Shown here: piece after piece, positions 52,774-61,000 of the stretch | How positions within the stretch are numbered: position 1 is the first letter of the stretch | Layout: every line of letters starts with the position of its first letter | Source of the DNA: Bacillota bacterium | Lineage (GTDB): Bacteria; Bacillota; Dehalobacteriia; UBA4068; UBA4997 | DNA length: 64,000 nt | Direction of reading: 5' to 3' | NCBI GenBank assembly: GCA_021771915.1 | Contig: JAETNY010000005.1 | Coordinates: forward strand, 62,001 to 126,000 | Position numbers and translations under genes: made by a program | Notes under the pieces: generated by a model | Seen by the model: only the letters and a program-made list of their open reading frames with translations | What the model was told of the DNA's origin: nothing | Databases searched by the model: none

Positions 52774-53136
52774 ATGCTTTTGAACTCTATCTATGGCAAC
52801 ACTTGCAGCACCTGTGGTGGCTGCGGTAACAACGGCACCTTATTTGCCAACAACAATGGTTGTAACAGCTGCGGCTGCGGTAACGGCTGCAATAGCTGTG
52901 GCTGCAACAGCTGCAACAGCTGCAACAGCTGCGGCAATGGCTGCGGCTGCAACAGCTGCGGTAACGGCTGCAACGGCTTTGGCGCCTACGGCAACAATCT
53001 GGGCAACGCCGCTTATGGCTTTGTTGGGGATTGGGTAAACATTGTAGTTACCCTCACCGTACTGCAAAGCATTCTTGGCTTGGTCTGCAACTGGAATTGC
53101 GGCTGTGGCTGCGGCGCAACCACATACAACAACTAA
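52774..53136 (+). CDS. cysteine-rich Gly/Asn repeat protein with C-terminal hydrophobic segment
   Basis: A 120-residue protein. Residues 11-67 are a low-complexity array of Cys, Gly, Asn and Ser in C-N-S-C-G, C-G-N-G-C and C-N-S-C units; about 24 cysteines are present overall. A hydrophobic segment (W-V-N-I-V-V-T-L-T-V-L-Q-S-I-L-G-L-V) follows, then a final C-G-C-G-C-G cluster. AAAAGGAGG is 8 nt before the ATG. It is divergent from scfA. Possible roles are metal binding, a cross-linked surface or coat material, or a second substrate for the radical SAM enzyme; none is established. No signal peptide is seen. Confidence 0.75.
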   Translation: MLLNSIYGNTCSTCGGCGNNGTLFANNNGCNSCGCGNGCNSCGCNSCNSCNSCGNGCGCNSCGNGCNGFGAYGNNLGNAAYGFVGDWVNIVVTLTVLQSILGLVCNWNCGCGCGATTYNN

Positions 53137-53169
53137 GCAAGGCCAAAATTATTTAGTCGCAAAAATCAG

Positions 53170-53202
53170 GCGGCCGGTGCATAAAAAACCGGCCGCTTTT
53201 TT
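53170..53202 (+). terminator. terminator after the Cys-rich gene
   Basis: Stem GCGGCCGGT / ACCGGCCGC, 9-nt loop, followed by TTTTTT. It ends exactly where the ribosome binding site of the next gene begins. Confidence 0.85.
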
Positions 53203-53221
53203 AAAGGAGGTTACTTAAATT

Positions 53222-54157
53222 ATGAACAATCAGGAATTAATCAGCCGTTTGCAGGAAACCAGTCTGGCTCTGGAACAGTTGGCTCAACATTTAAGCGCTA
53301 TTGAACAGCCCCTTTCAGAAACTGCAACTTCCAGCGAAGCAGAAGAAAATGAACCATTACCGGAACCGCTGACAGAAGAATTAAACACTGAAGCCAAAGC
53401 TGAAATATCAGTTTCTGTTGAAGAAGCAACCGAACCAGAAACGGAAATGACCGATATTATTATCGAAACAACATTTGAGCCCATAGCTGAAGAAAGCGAA
53501 GAAAAAGCAGCAGAAAAAAAAGAAAACCCTCAAGCCGCTGCCGCCTCAAATAAAAACCCGGCTAATAATAATCCCTTTGCCAAAATTGTCAGCAATCTAC
53601 TGAACAAACCGCTGCCCAACGCCAACAGCATGCCAGGTTTTAATCCTCTGCAAATGTTAACCGGCGGTCTGGCTGGTATGTCTAATATGCCCGGTATATC
53701 AGGCTTAAGCGGTTTAACTGGTCTGCCTGGCTTAAATCAGCAATCGCTGCCCACAACTCTGGCTGAACTGCATGATAATCCCCAACTTTTAGGTATGATT
53801 AAAAATGTCAGCAACAATCCGCAAATGCTCAATATGCTGGCCGGCTTAACCGGTCAGGACAGCCAAACCTTACAGCAGACTCTGCAAAGCTTACAGCCAA
53901 ATGCTGCCGCAGATGTTGCCAATGCTGCTTCTGCCGCTGCTGCTGATACCGTCAATGCGGCTATTAACCCAACAGTCGCTGAAAGTGCTGCACCGGCTGC
54001 ACCCATGCCAAATATTAATTTTAATCCCATGGCCGCGGCTGCATCAACCAACCCCATGCCTTCCATGCCAACCAGCAATTTACCGGAAACCCCCTACCTT
54101 GATTCTCTGCTGGCAGAATGGCATTGGCAACCCTACGCTCGCGCCTGGATTTTTTAA
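53222..54157 (+). CDS. hypothetical low-complexity protein
   Basis: A 311-residue protein. An N-terminal helix with Leu/Gln heptads (residues 1-30) is followed by a Glu-rich acidic region (35-105), a Met/Gly/Asn/Pro-rich region with repeats of G-L-S-G-L-T-G-L-P-G-L, an Ala-rich region and a W-H-W near the end. No signal peptide or enzyme motif is seen. The helical part D-N-P-Q-L-L-G-M-I-K-N-V-S-N-N-P-Q-M-L-N-M-L resembles self-associating or STI1-like segments (inference). AAAGGAGG precedes the ATG directly after a terminator hairpin, so transcription may depend on read-through. Composition suggests a structural protein; I do not recognise it. Confidence 0.7.
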   Translation: MNNQELISRLQETSLALEQLAQHLSAIEQPLSETATSSEAEENEPLPEPLTEELNTEAKAEISVSVEEATEPETEMTDIIIETTFEPIAEESEEKAAEKKENPQAAAASNKNPANNNPFAKIVSNLLNKPLPNANSMPGFNPLQMLTGGLAGMSNMPGISGLSGLTGLPGLNQQSLPTTLAELHDNPQLLGMIKNVSNNPQMLNMLAGLTGQDSQTLQQTLQSLQPNAAADVANAASAAAADTVNAAINPTVAESAAPAAPMPNINFNPMAAAASTNPMPSMPTSNLPETPYLDSLLAEWHWQPYARAWIF

Positions 54158-54245
54158 AATATTGACAAACCATGTAAGGTAATGCCATTATTCAAATATA
54201 CTGCGTATAGAATATTTTTAAAATATTGGCAAACCATGTCAGATA
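54157..54245. repeat. two degenerate heads of the intergenic repeat family
   Basis: AAAATATTGACAAACCATGT (54157-54176) and AAAATATTGGCAAACCATGT (about 54219-54238), each followed by GATAATGCC/GGTAATGCC. The rest of the 273-bp gap to murI is AT-rich with only the shared terminator. Confidence 0.75.
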
Positions 54246-54383
54246 ATGCCAAGTAATGCCAGATAATGTCATTATATAATGATAACATCTATAAAACATC
54301 TTTAAGTTATCAATTAAATTTATCATTGTGATTATTACAGTTTATTTTATATAAAATAAAAAGTTCAATCAAGCATAAACACA

Positions 54384-54416
54384 GAAAAATCCGAGGTAAA
54401 AATCCTCGGATTTTTC
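54384..54416. terminator. bidirectional terminator between 53222-54157 and murI
   Basis: Perfect 13-bp stem GAAAAATCCGAGG / CCTCGGATTTTTC with a 7-nt loop, 14 bp from the murI stop codon. Confidence 0.92.
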
Positions 54417-54430
54417 TACATAATAGCTTT

Positions 54431-55237
54431 TTAATTTTTGGCCAACTGCAAATAAGCAGTAAATTTTTCCCGGCTCATACCAAAAACCGGAATATCTGTC
54501 TGACAACCAACAACCGAAGCGTCAGCCTCCTGCAAAAGGCCGGCCAGCTGCAAACGATGACGCAAATTTAAAGCCGTACCCAAATTTCCGTCATATAAAC
54601 GCAGCTTAGGATACATTTCTTTTAACAAACTGCGCAGAAAAATATAATGCGTGCAACCCAAAACCAGAGCCACATCTTCATTAACAGACAAAACCGAATT
54701 TAACTTATTTTGCAAATAATTACGAATAGCCTCCGTTTCCTGATTAATTAAATCAATTTCAATCAACTCCATCAAACCAGGACAAGGCAAAACCATAATT
54801 TCCGCCGCCGCTGAATTAGCCGCCAAAAGCCTTTGCAGCTTTGTACTGCGTGTAGTCACGTCCGTAGCCAGAGCAATAATCCTCTTTTCGCCATTTTTTA
54901 CAGCCAAATGCACCGCAGGCTCCATACCCAAAATCGGCAAATCAGGATTTTCCGCTCGTAAAGCCGCCGCCGCAGCACTGGTAGCCGTATTACAGGCAAT
55001 TACCATCGCCTTGACGCCGCGCTCCTTAAAAAAAGCCGTCACTACACGTGCGCGCTGTAAAATAAAATCCTGACTGCGCTCGCCATAAGGAGCATTAGCC
55101 AAATCGCCAAAATAAACCAGACGTTCCGCCGGCAATAAACGCTGCACCGACGGCAAAAAACTAATTCCGCCCACGCCAGAATCATAAACGCCAATTTCTG
55201 CCTGTACAATTTTAGCCTGCTCATCATTTATTTTCAT
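54431..55237 (-). CDS. murI: glutamate racemase
   Basis: The 268-residue enzyme makes D-glutamate for peptidoglycan. It has I-G-V-Y-D-S-G-V-G-G, Y-F-G-D-L-A-N-A-P-Y-G, the first catalytic Cys in V-I-A-C-N-T-A-T and the second in L-G-C-T-H-Y. It begins 3 nt after the recF stop codon and is therefore probably the last gene of the dnaA-proximal cluster, where many Firmicutes have gyrB instead. Confidence 0.94.
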   Translation of the reverse strand: MKINDEQAKIVQAEIGVYDSGVGGISFLPSVQRLLPAERLVYFGDLANAPYGERSQDFILQRARVVTAFFKERGVKAMVIACNTATSAAAAALRAENPDLPILGMEPAVHLAVKNGEKRIIALATDVTTRSTKLQRLLAANSAAAEIMVLPCPGLMELIEIDLINQETEAIRNYLQNKLNSVLSVNEDVALVLGCTHYIFLRSLLKEMYPKLRLYDGNLGTALNLRHRLQLAGLLQEADASVVGCQTDIPVFGMSREKFTAYLQLAKN

Positions 55238-55240
55238 TCT

Positions 55241-56392
55241 TCATGCTCCCAAAATACAACCGTTTTCAATTTCAAACAGCTGATAATCTTCTGACCGCAA
55301 ACTTTGCAATTCACCAGCCACCTCGGTGGCGGTAATAAAAATCTGTGCTTTACCCAACATTAAACGCAACAATTCGCGACGGCGGTTTTTGTCCAATTCC
55401 GAAAAAACATCGTCCAAAAGCAATAGTGGATAATAACCGGAAATCTGCCAGACCAATTCCAGTTCAGAAAGCTTTAAAGCCAGAGCCGCCGTTCGCTGCT
55501 GCCCCTGTGAAGCATAATACCGACCCTCTGTTTCATTAATATAAATCCGAAAATCATCACGATGCGGCCCCAGCAAAGTAGTCCGCCGCCGCTTGTCCTC
55601 CGGCCGGCCGTCCACATAAGCCTGACGCAGCCGGGCGGCAATCTCTGCCGGCTCTATTTTTTCAATATCCGCCGCCGACCAAACCGATAAATATTGCAGA
55701 CGCAGCTGCTCCCGACAATCAGTTAATTCCGCCTGAATTTTTTGCCCAATCTCATTCAGTAAATGCAGCAAATCCAAACGCTTTTTAATAATCACCGCAC
55801 CATTTTCAGCCAACTGCTCCTCCCAGACGGCCAGCTGTTCGTCAGCCTGAACAGACGCACTGTAATCAAGCTGCTTTAAAAGATTATTACGTTGCTGCAA
55901 GGCGCGCCGATAATTATTCAAATAAAGATAATAACCGCTATAAAGCTGCACCATTTCCCGGTCTAAAAACTTACGCCTAACCTCCGGCGACGATTTAACC
56001 AGCTGCAAATCTTCCGGCGTAAAAACTACGGTATGCAGTAAACCGGCAATCTCGCTGACCTTTCGGCAAGGATTTTCGTCACGCTTCCACAAACGACGGT
56101 TATGCGCTGCTTTTACACTTTGCGAGCCTACTGAAAGTAAATGCGAACCGCTTTTATTGCTGTAATTTGCTCGCAAAAAGAAAAAATCTTCACCCTGACG
56201 CCGCAGCTTATCATCACCCTGCTCCCGGAATGAAGAACCAAGGCTCAAATAAGCAATCGCCTCCAACAAATTGGTTTTGCCCTGAGCGTTATCGCCCAAA
56301 ATCAAATTAAGCCGGGGATTAAAGCTGACTTCAGCTTCTTTATAATTGCGAAAATTACGCATAATTAAAGAATTTAAGCGTAAAATAGCCAA
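55241..56392 (-). CDS. recF: DNA replication and repair protein RecF
   Basis: The 383-residue SMC-like ATPase has N-F-R-N-Y, L-I-L-G-D-N-A-Q-G-K-T-N-L-L-E-A-I (Walker A), F-T-P-E-D-L, G-P-H-R-D-D, and S-Q-G-Q-Q-R-T-A-A-L-A-L-K and L-L-L-D-D-V-F-S-E-L-D (signature and Walker B). It loads RecA at gaps. The start is unclear: the frame opens with TTG at 56392, but GGGAGGG ends only 1 nt before it; an ATT at 56386, about 7 nt after that site, fits family N-termini better. Confidence 0.95.
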   Translation of the reverse strand: MAILRLNSLIMRNFRNYKEAEVSFNPRLNLILGDNAQGKTNLLEAIAYLSLGSSFREQGDDKLRRQGEDFFFLRANYSNKSGSHLLSVGSQSVKAAHNRRLWKRDENPCRKVSEIAGLLHTVVFTPEDLQLVKSSPEVRRKFLDREMVQLYSGYYLYLNNYRRALQQRNNLLKQLDYSASVQADEQLAVWEEQLAENGAVIIKKRLDLLHLLNEIGQKIQAELTDCREQLRLQYLSVWSAADIEKIEPAEIAARLRQAYVDGRPEDKRRRTTLLGPHRDDFRIYINETEGRYYASQGQQRTAALALKLSELELVWQISGYYPLLLLDDVFSELDKNRRRELLRLMLGKAQIFITATEVAGELQSLRSEDYQLFEIENGCILGA

Positions 56393-56436
56393 TCCCTCCC
56401 GGTTTAATCATTCTTAAATATTGCGCCGCTGAAAAA

Positions 56437-56652
56437 TTAATCAGCCAATACCAGTTTATAATCCTGCTGTTCCACGCTAACAACATCATTCAGCTGCAAT
56501 TTCTGGCCGGCAGCAAGACAGGGCTTACCATTCAGCCTGACCATACCGGCATGCACCATTTCCTTGGCCTGACCACCGGTTAAAACCGCCCCCGACCATT
56601 TCAAAAACTGAACTAAAGTTATTGGCATTTTTTTAATTTCTATGTTCTGCAT
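56437..56652 (-). CDS. yaaA: S4-domain RNA-binding protein YaaA (RlbA)
   Basis: The 71-residue protein consists of a single S4 RNA-binding fold (I-T-L-V-Q-F-L-K-W-S-G-A-V-L-T-G-G-Q-A-K-E-M-V, V-R-L-N-G). Its position between dnaN and recF is conserved in Firmicutes. It probably binds rRNA or ribosome assembly intermediates; the exact role is not known. Confidence 0.9.
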   Translation of the reverse strand: MQNIEIKKMPITLVQFLKWSGAVLTGGQAKEMVHAGMVRLNGKPCLAAGQKLQLNDVVSVEQQDYKLVLAD

Positions 56653-56667
56653 AACTTTTACCCAAAT

Positions 56668-57780
56668 TTAATTAGCCAGACGCAGCGGCAGAATAATATA
56701 GGTAAAGCTGGCATTATCTTCTTCCGACATCACGCCGGGCGTCAAATTGCCGGACAGCTTCATATAAATATTTTCGCTGTTGCTGACTTTCAAAAAGTCC
56801 AGAATATATTTTAAGTTATAACCAACCAACAACTCCTCGCCCTGAAAATCGGCCGGAATAACCTCGCGGATATTGCCAATATCGGTAGTATTGGCAGTCA
56901 TCACAATCTTACCTTCCTTAAATTCCAGGCGTACCGTATTATTAGCGTCCTTACTGAGGAGGCTAGCACGTTTCAAAGCACTGCTCAAGAGCTGTTTATT
57001 AACAAAAACCTGATGTTTAAAGCTTTCCTCTTTGGGAATAATCGGCCGATAATCCGGAAACTGACCGGAAATCAATCTTGATACAAAGATAGTCGCTCCC
57101 ATTTTAAAGCAGGCGTTATTATGACTGATACTGATTTCCACCTGCTCCTCAGCGTCGGCCAGATTGGCCACGTCCAGCATGGTTTTAGCCGGCACGATAA
57201 CCTGTATCTGCTGCTGACTCTGAGTTTGCCAAAGTCCCTTTGTCAGAGTCAGACGATGAAAATCAGTTGCCACAAGACTTAAATTTTCGCCCTCAATATC
57301 CAACATAATACCGGTTAAAATCGGCTGAATTTCATCATTAGCGGAGGCAATTGCCGTCTGTTTAACCATACGCGCAAAAACCTCGCCTTTAATGCTGGCC
57401 TGTATATCGCCGGTCAGGCTTGGCAGCTGCGGAAACTGTTCGCTTTCAAAACCGCGCATATTAATAGAAGAAGACGCATAATTAATATTAATATCGCAAT
57501 CATTAATAAGGCTCAGGTTTATATTATTATCCGGCAGCTGACGCACAATATCAATAAAACGCTTACCGTCGGCAATTACCAGCTGACCGGGCTGCACCAC
57601 ATCAGCCGGCGCATTGCACTGAATAGCAATATCTAAATCAGTGGCGCGCAGAGTCAGAAAATTTTCCTCCGCAATCAGAAGAATACCATTCAAAATAGGC
57701 ATTGTATTTTTGGAGGAAATAGCTTTGCCGATAATCTGAACAGCATATAGCAAATCTTCCTTTTGGCAATTAATGTTCAT
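56668..57780 (-). CDS. dnaN: DNA polymerase III beta subunit (sliding clamp)
   Basis: The 370-residue clamp has three repeated domains. Landmarks are the start M-N-I-N-C-Q-K-E-D-L-L-Y-A-V-Q, N-T-M-P-I-L-N-G, A-T-D-L-D-I, A-T-D-F-H-R-L, and the C-terminal P-L-R-L-A-N. It lies downstream of dnaA with the candidate origin between them. Length is normal for the family. Confidence 0.97.
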   Translation of the reverse strand: MNINCQKEDLLYAVQIIGKAISSKNTMPILNGILLIAEENFLTLRATDLDIAIQCNAPADVVQPGQLVIADGKRFIDIVRQLPDNNINLSLINDCDININYASSSINMRGFESEQFPQLPSLTGDIQASIKGEVFARMVKQTAIASANDEIQPILTGIMLDIEGENLSLVATDFHRLTLTKGLWQTQSQQQIQVIVPAKTMLDVANLADAEEQVEISISHNNACFKMGATIFVSRLISGQFPDYRPIIPKEESFKHQVFVNKQLLSSALKRASLLSKDANNTVRLEFKEGKIVMTANTTDIGNIREVIPADFQGEELLVGYNLKYILDFLKVSNSENIYMKLSGNLTPGVMSEEDNASFTYIILPLRLAN

Positions 57781-57889
57781 AAGAAAACTCCTTAGTAAAA
57801 AATTTTTAGGATTGGTTATAAAAATTAAATCAGCATCATATAATTATTATTATAATATTTAAACGGTAGTAGTAGTAATAGGCGGTGTT

Positions 57890-58140
57890 TATTTTGTGGA
57901 AAACTTTTTTAACGCCTGTTTTTATGGGGATTTTTTTAATTTTTTGCTATTGGATAACCATGTGGATTTTGGCGGAAAATTGTGTGCATAATTTCCGTTA
58001 TACACCGCTTAATCTAATTTTTAACATTTAAACAACCAGCTTTGTGCAAAAAGTTTTCCCAAATTCTGTAAAACTCGGTGGAAAACTTTTATAGTGTTCA
58101 ATTATTATACTATAAATAACCGTTTTTCTCAATAGCTTTT
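57890..58140. other. oriC: candidate oriC: DnaA-box cluster in the dnaA-dnaN gap
   Basis: The 456-bp gap holds TGTGGAAAA (57895), TGTGGATTT (57961), TGTGCATAA (57983; TTATGCACA on the other strand), TTATACACC (57998), TGTGCAAAA (58043) and GGTGGAAAA (58077), all close to TTATNCACA or TTTTCCACA. An AT-rich stretch (58081-58175) that could unwind follows. Dense boxes plus AT-rich DNA next to dnaA is the usual Firmicutes arrangement. Start of replication is inferred, not shown. Confidence 0.75.
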
Positions 58141-58176
58141 TTAAAGACTTTTTGCAAATTAACAAAAAATCAACAA

Positions 58177-58211
58177 AGAAATAACCCTGCATTTTTTGCA
58201 GGGTTATTTCT
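58177..58211 (-). terminator. dnaA terminator
   Basis: 15-bp stem AGAAATAACCCTGCA / TGCAGGGTTATTTCT, 26 bp after the dnaA stop codon. It separates dnaA from dnaN, which therefore probably has its own promoter. Confidence 0.88.
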
Positions 58212-58236
58212 TTAAAAAATATTTTTCAACAAATAA

Positions 58237-59586
58237 TTAAGACCTGTTGATGATATCGGTTAATTCTTGAATGGATTTTTGCAAATTAATATCTGTTTTC
58301 AGGTTATTGGTGATTTTTTTTGTACCATTCAATACCGTAGTATGGTCGCGTTTGCCAAAATGCTCGCCAATATCGTTTAAGCTCATATGTAAAAGGGTTT
58401 GGCAAAGATACATGGCAATGTGTCTGGGCTTGGTAATGCTTTGGTCACGTCGGGGCGAAGCCAAATCGCCGCTTTGCAGATTAAAATAGCTGGATACGCA
58501 ATCTTTAATCAGATTGGGAGAAAGCGCCTGTTTCTGTTTATTAGGCAAAATATCGTCCATTACAGTTTCAGTCAGGCTTAAATTGATAACGGGTGAGTTA
58601 TTAACCAGCGCATAATATTTAACGCGGTTTAAGGCGCCTTCCAATTCACGGATATTAGAGGGAATATTGGTAGCTATATAAGCGATAGCGTCATTGGTAA
58701 TTTTCAGATTTTCAATAGAAGATTTATATTGCAGAATGGCAATACGCGTTTCCAAATCAGGTGGTTGAATATCAGTAATCAATCCGCCCTCAAAACGCGA
58801 GCGCAAACGCTCTTCCAATGTGGCGATATCCTTAGGGTGCCGGTCGGAACTTATAACAATTTGTTTGCCCTGCTCATAGAGGGCGTTAAAAGTATGGAAA
58901 AACTCCACCTGAGTTTCTTCTTTGCCTGTTAAAAACTGAATATCATCAACCAGAAAAATATCTGCGGTACGATAACGGTTTTTAAATTTGTGAGCAGAAC
59001 CCTGACGCACAGAGGAAATAAATTCATTAGTAAATGTTTCAGTTGAAATATACAAAATATTAGTATTGGGACGCAGATTTAACACTCGATGGCCGATAGC
59101 ATGCATTAAATGCGTTTTACCAAGACCGGAGCCGCCATATAAAAACAACGGATTATAATTTTTGGCCGGCCGGTCGGCTACTGCCAAAGCGGCCGCATGC
59201 GCAAAACGGTTGCTGCTGCCCACTACAAAACTTTCAAAATTATAACGGGGATTAAAATTAAAACGATTACTTTGATTATTATTATAAGCTTCTGATTGAT
59301 AGACGGTTTGTGTTTCATTCGGCTCATTACTGGCAAAGGCTTGATTTTCACCCATAATAAAAACAACGTCTAAATTTTCATCAGCCGCTTTTATAGCGCT
59401 TTCCTGCAAAATCTGAGCATAATGCTTTTCCATCCATTCAGCTTGGCCATCAGAATGAACCTTAATATAAAGCGTAGATTGCCTTTTATCTACATCAATA
59501 ATATTATTAAACCAGCGTTCAATGGTTTCCTGGCTTAAATGTTGTTTCAAATCTGACATAATTTCCGGCCATAATTCATACTTCAT
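58237..59586 (-). CDS. dnaA: chromosomal replication initiator DnaA
   Basis: The 449-residue AAA+ initiator has an N-terminal DnaB-contact domain, an Asn/Gln-rich linker (85-115), Walker A G-G-S-G-L-G-K-T at 151-158, Walker B I-F-L-V-D-D-I-Q-F-L, and a C-terminal DNA-binding domain with the signature P-R-H-I-A-M-Y-L-C-Q-T-L and R-D-H-T-T-V-L. The ATG at 59586 has GAGGAG 10 nt upstream; the open frame to 59625 is not family-like. DnaA boxes occur on both sides, one over its own predicted -35 box, suggesting autoregulation. Confidence 0.98.
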   Translation of the reverse strand: MKYELWPEIMSDLKQHLSQETIERWFNNIIDVDKRQSTLYIKVHSDGQAEWMEKHYAQILQESAIKAADENLDVVFIMGENQAFASNEPNETQTVYQSEAYNNNQSNRFNFNPRYNFESFVVGSSNRFAHAAALAVADRPAKNYNPLFLYGGSGLGKTHLMHAIGHRVLNLRPNTNILYISTETFTNEFISSVRQGSAHKFKNRYRTADIFLVDDIQFLTGKEETQVEFFHTFNALYEQGKQIVISSDRHPKDIATLEERLRSRFEGGLITDIQPPDLETRIAILQYKSSIENLKITNDAIAYIATNIPSNIRELEGALNRVKYYALVNNSPVINLSLTETVMDDILPNKQKQALSPNLIKDCVSSYFNLQSGDLASPRRDQSITKPRHIAMYLCQTLLHMSLNDIGEHFGKRDHTTVLNGTKKITNNLKTDINLQKSIQELTDIINRS

Positions 59587-59707
59587 AACACAAAATCTCC
59601 TCAATAGAACATCTAACAAACACATTTTAATAAATATCCGGAAAACATAACGGCCTGATATTTAAATTAAGGGTGCCGCTGCCAGGAATAATTAGTTAAT
59701 ATTGCTG

Positions 59708-59736
59708 ATTAGACTATAATATAAATAAATTATCAA
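59708..59736 (-). promoter_or_regulatory. candidate dnaA promoter overlapped by a DnaA box
   Basis: Minus strand TTGATA (59736-59731), 17-bp spacer, TCTAAT (59713-59708). TTATCAACA (59730-59738), one base from the DnaA consensus, covers the -35 box. Confidence 0.55.
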
Positions 59737-59813
59737 CATAAAACTGGGGATAAAAAGCTTTATGCCAAACAAATTCAGCAAAAAAAATTGCTGCTTATAT
59801 ATAATAACAAATT

Positions 59814-59847
59814 TTTTCCACTTTTACAAGGTATTTTTTGTGGAAAA
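59814..59847. promoter_or_regulatory. inverted pair of DnaA-box-like sites between dnaA and rpmH
   Basis: TTTTCCACT (59814-59822) and TGTGGAAAA (59839-59847) face each other across 16 bp of AT-rich DNA. With TTATCAACA at 59730 they form a second box group upstream of dnaA. Confidence 0.6.
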
Positions 59848-59911
59848 GTTTGGAGTTTTAAGAACAATTTTTTGTTAATGATTTTTTGTCATTATTTTGC
59901 TAATAAAATGC

Positions 59912-59940
59912 TTGACAAAAGACGTTGTTTTGTATATGAT
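59912..59940 (+). promoter_or_regulatory. rpmH promoter
   Basis: TTGACA (59912-59917), 17-bp spacer, TATGAT (59935-59940), 72 bp before rpmH. Confidence 0.8.
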
Positions 59941-60011
59941 ATAATTTGACTGTTATTTTAAATTAAAACTAAACAGTCGGTTTAACTGCAAACAGAATGG
60001 AGGTATAAATA

Positions 60012-60146
60012 ATGAAAAGAACTTATCAACCGAAAAGACGCGTACACAAGAGAGTACATGGTTTCATGGCGCGTATGAGCAGCAAAAACGGCCGCAAGGT
60101 TTTGAGCCGCCGGCGTGCTAAAGGGCGTAAACTGCTTTCTGCTTAA
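60012..60146 (+). CDS. rpmH: ribosomal protein bL34
   Basis: A 44-residue, very basic protein: [10 protein letters not shown], then [16 protein letters not shown] and [12 protein letters not shown], the canonical L34 pattern. TGGAGG precedes the ATG. First gene of the rightward rpmH-rnpA-yidD-yidC-jag-mnmE cluster. Confidence 0.98.
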   Translation: MKRTYQPKRRVHKRVHGFMARMSSKNGRKVLSRRRAKGRKLLSA

Positions 60147-60178
60147 TTTTCTGAAAGATTGGTCTTTGAACAGACAAA

Positions 60179-60616
60179 ATGCTGAAAAAACAATATAGGC
60201 TGAAAAGAAGACAGGATTTTCGTCGGGTTTATCAACGCGGTAAAGCGTTAAAAAACCGGGCTTTTGTGTTATGCTATCGACATGGTGGCGGTTATCAGCC
60301 TAAAAAAATGAAATCACAAAACAAACGCAGTGACCCCTCAACGGTGCGTTTGGGCTTTTCCGTGTCCAAAAAAATCGGCAAAGCGGTGGAGCGCAACCGA
60401 GTGCGCCGAAAATTGCGTGAGGCCTGCCGTCTGGAGTTGACTGCTTTTAAGCCGGGTTATGATTATGTGCTGATTGCACGGCAGGGTGCTAAAGCTGAAA
60501 GTGTGGTGGAACTGCGCCGGAGGCTTTTGCAAACCTTGCAGGAGGCAAAACTTGCCCAAAAACCGGCAGTCCCGATTTTATTGGCAGACAAAGAACAAAT
60601 TCACAGCAGCAATTAA
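60179..60616 (+). CDS. rnpA: ribonuclease P protein component
   Basis: The 145-residue basic protein begins [21 protein letters not shown] and has the RNR signature ([14 protein letters not shown]). It binds RNase P RNA and helps process tRNA 5' ends. A Lys/Ser-rich insertion lies at about 42-56. It lies 32 bp after rpmH; the RNase P RNA gene is not in this window. Confidence 0.96.
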   Translation: MLKKQYRLKRRQDFRRVYQRGKALKNRAFVLCYRHGGGYQPKKMKSQNKRSDPSTVRLGFSVSKKIGKAVERNRVRRKLREACRLELTAFKPGYDYVLIARQGAKAESVVELRRRLLQTLQEAKLAQKPAVPILLADKEQIHSSN

Positions 60617-60624
60617 AAAGGCAG

Positions 60625-60843
60625 ATGAAAAAAATGAGTAAGCTTTTATTAGCTTTAATTCGCTTTTACAGAGCAGCAATATCGCCGCTTTTGGGTGCAA
60701 ACTGCCGCTTTATCCCCACTTGCTCGGCTTATGCAATGCAGGCAATCGAAAAATATGGCGCATGGAAAGGCGGAATGATGGCATTGCGCCGTATTTTGCG
60801 TTGTCATCCTTTTTGTAAGGGTGGGTATGACCCGGTAAAATAA
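60625..60843 (+). CDS. yidD: membrane protein insertion efficiency factor YidD
   Basis: The 72-residue protein has [27 protein letters not shown] and [12 protein letters not shown] at the end, the full YidD pattern with conserved Cys. It is amphipathic, associates with the inner face of the membrane and assists YidC. It starts 8 nt after rnpA. Confidence 0.95.
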   Translation: MKKMSKLLLALIRFYRAAISPLLGANCRFIPTCSAYAMQAIEKYGAWKGGMMALRRILRCHPFCKGGYDPVK

Positions 60844-61000
60844 AGCTTTTGACAAGGTTATTTGTAATCTTTTAAGATGCTTAAAAATTTAGATGTTTTT
60901 ATATTGAAAGGAATTAAAAAAATTCGCTTTTTTCATAATCAGTTAATAAATAGAGTTTATGATTAAGGGCGAGAATAACGAGAGGAAATAATAAAAAAAT

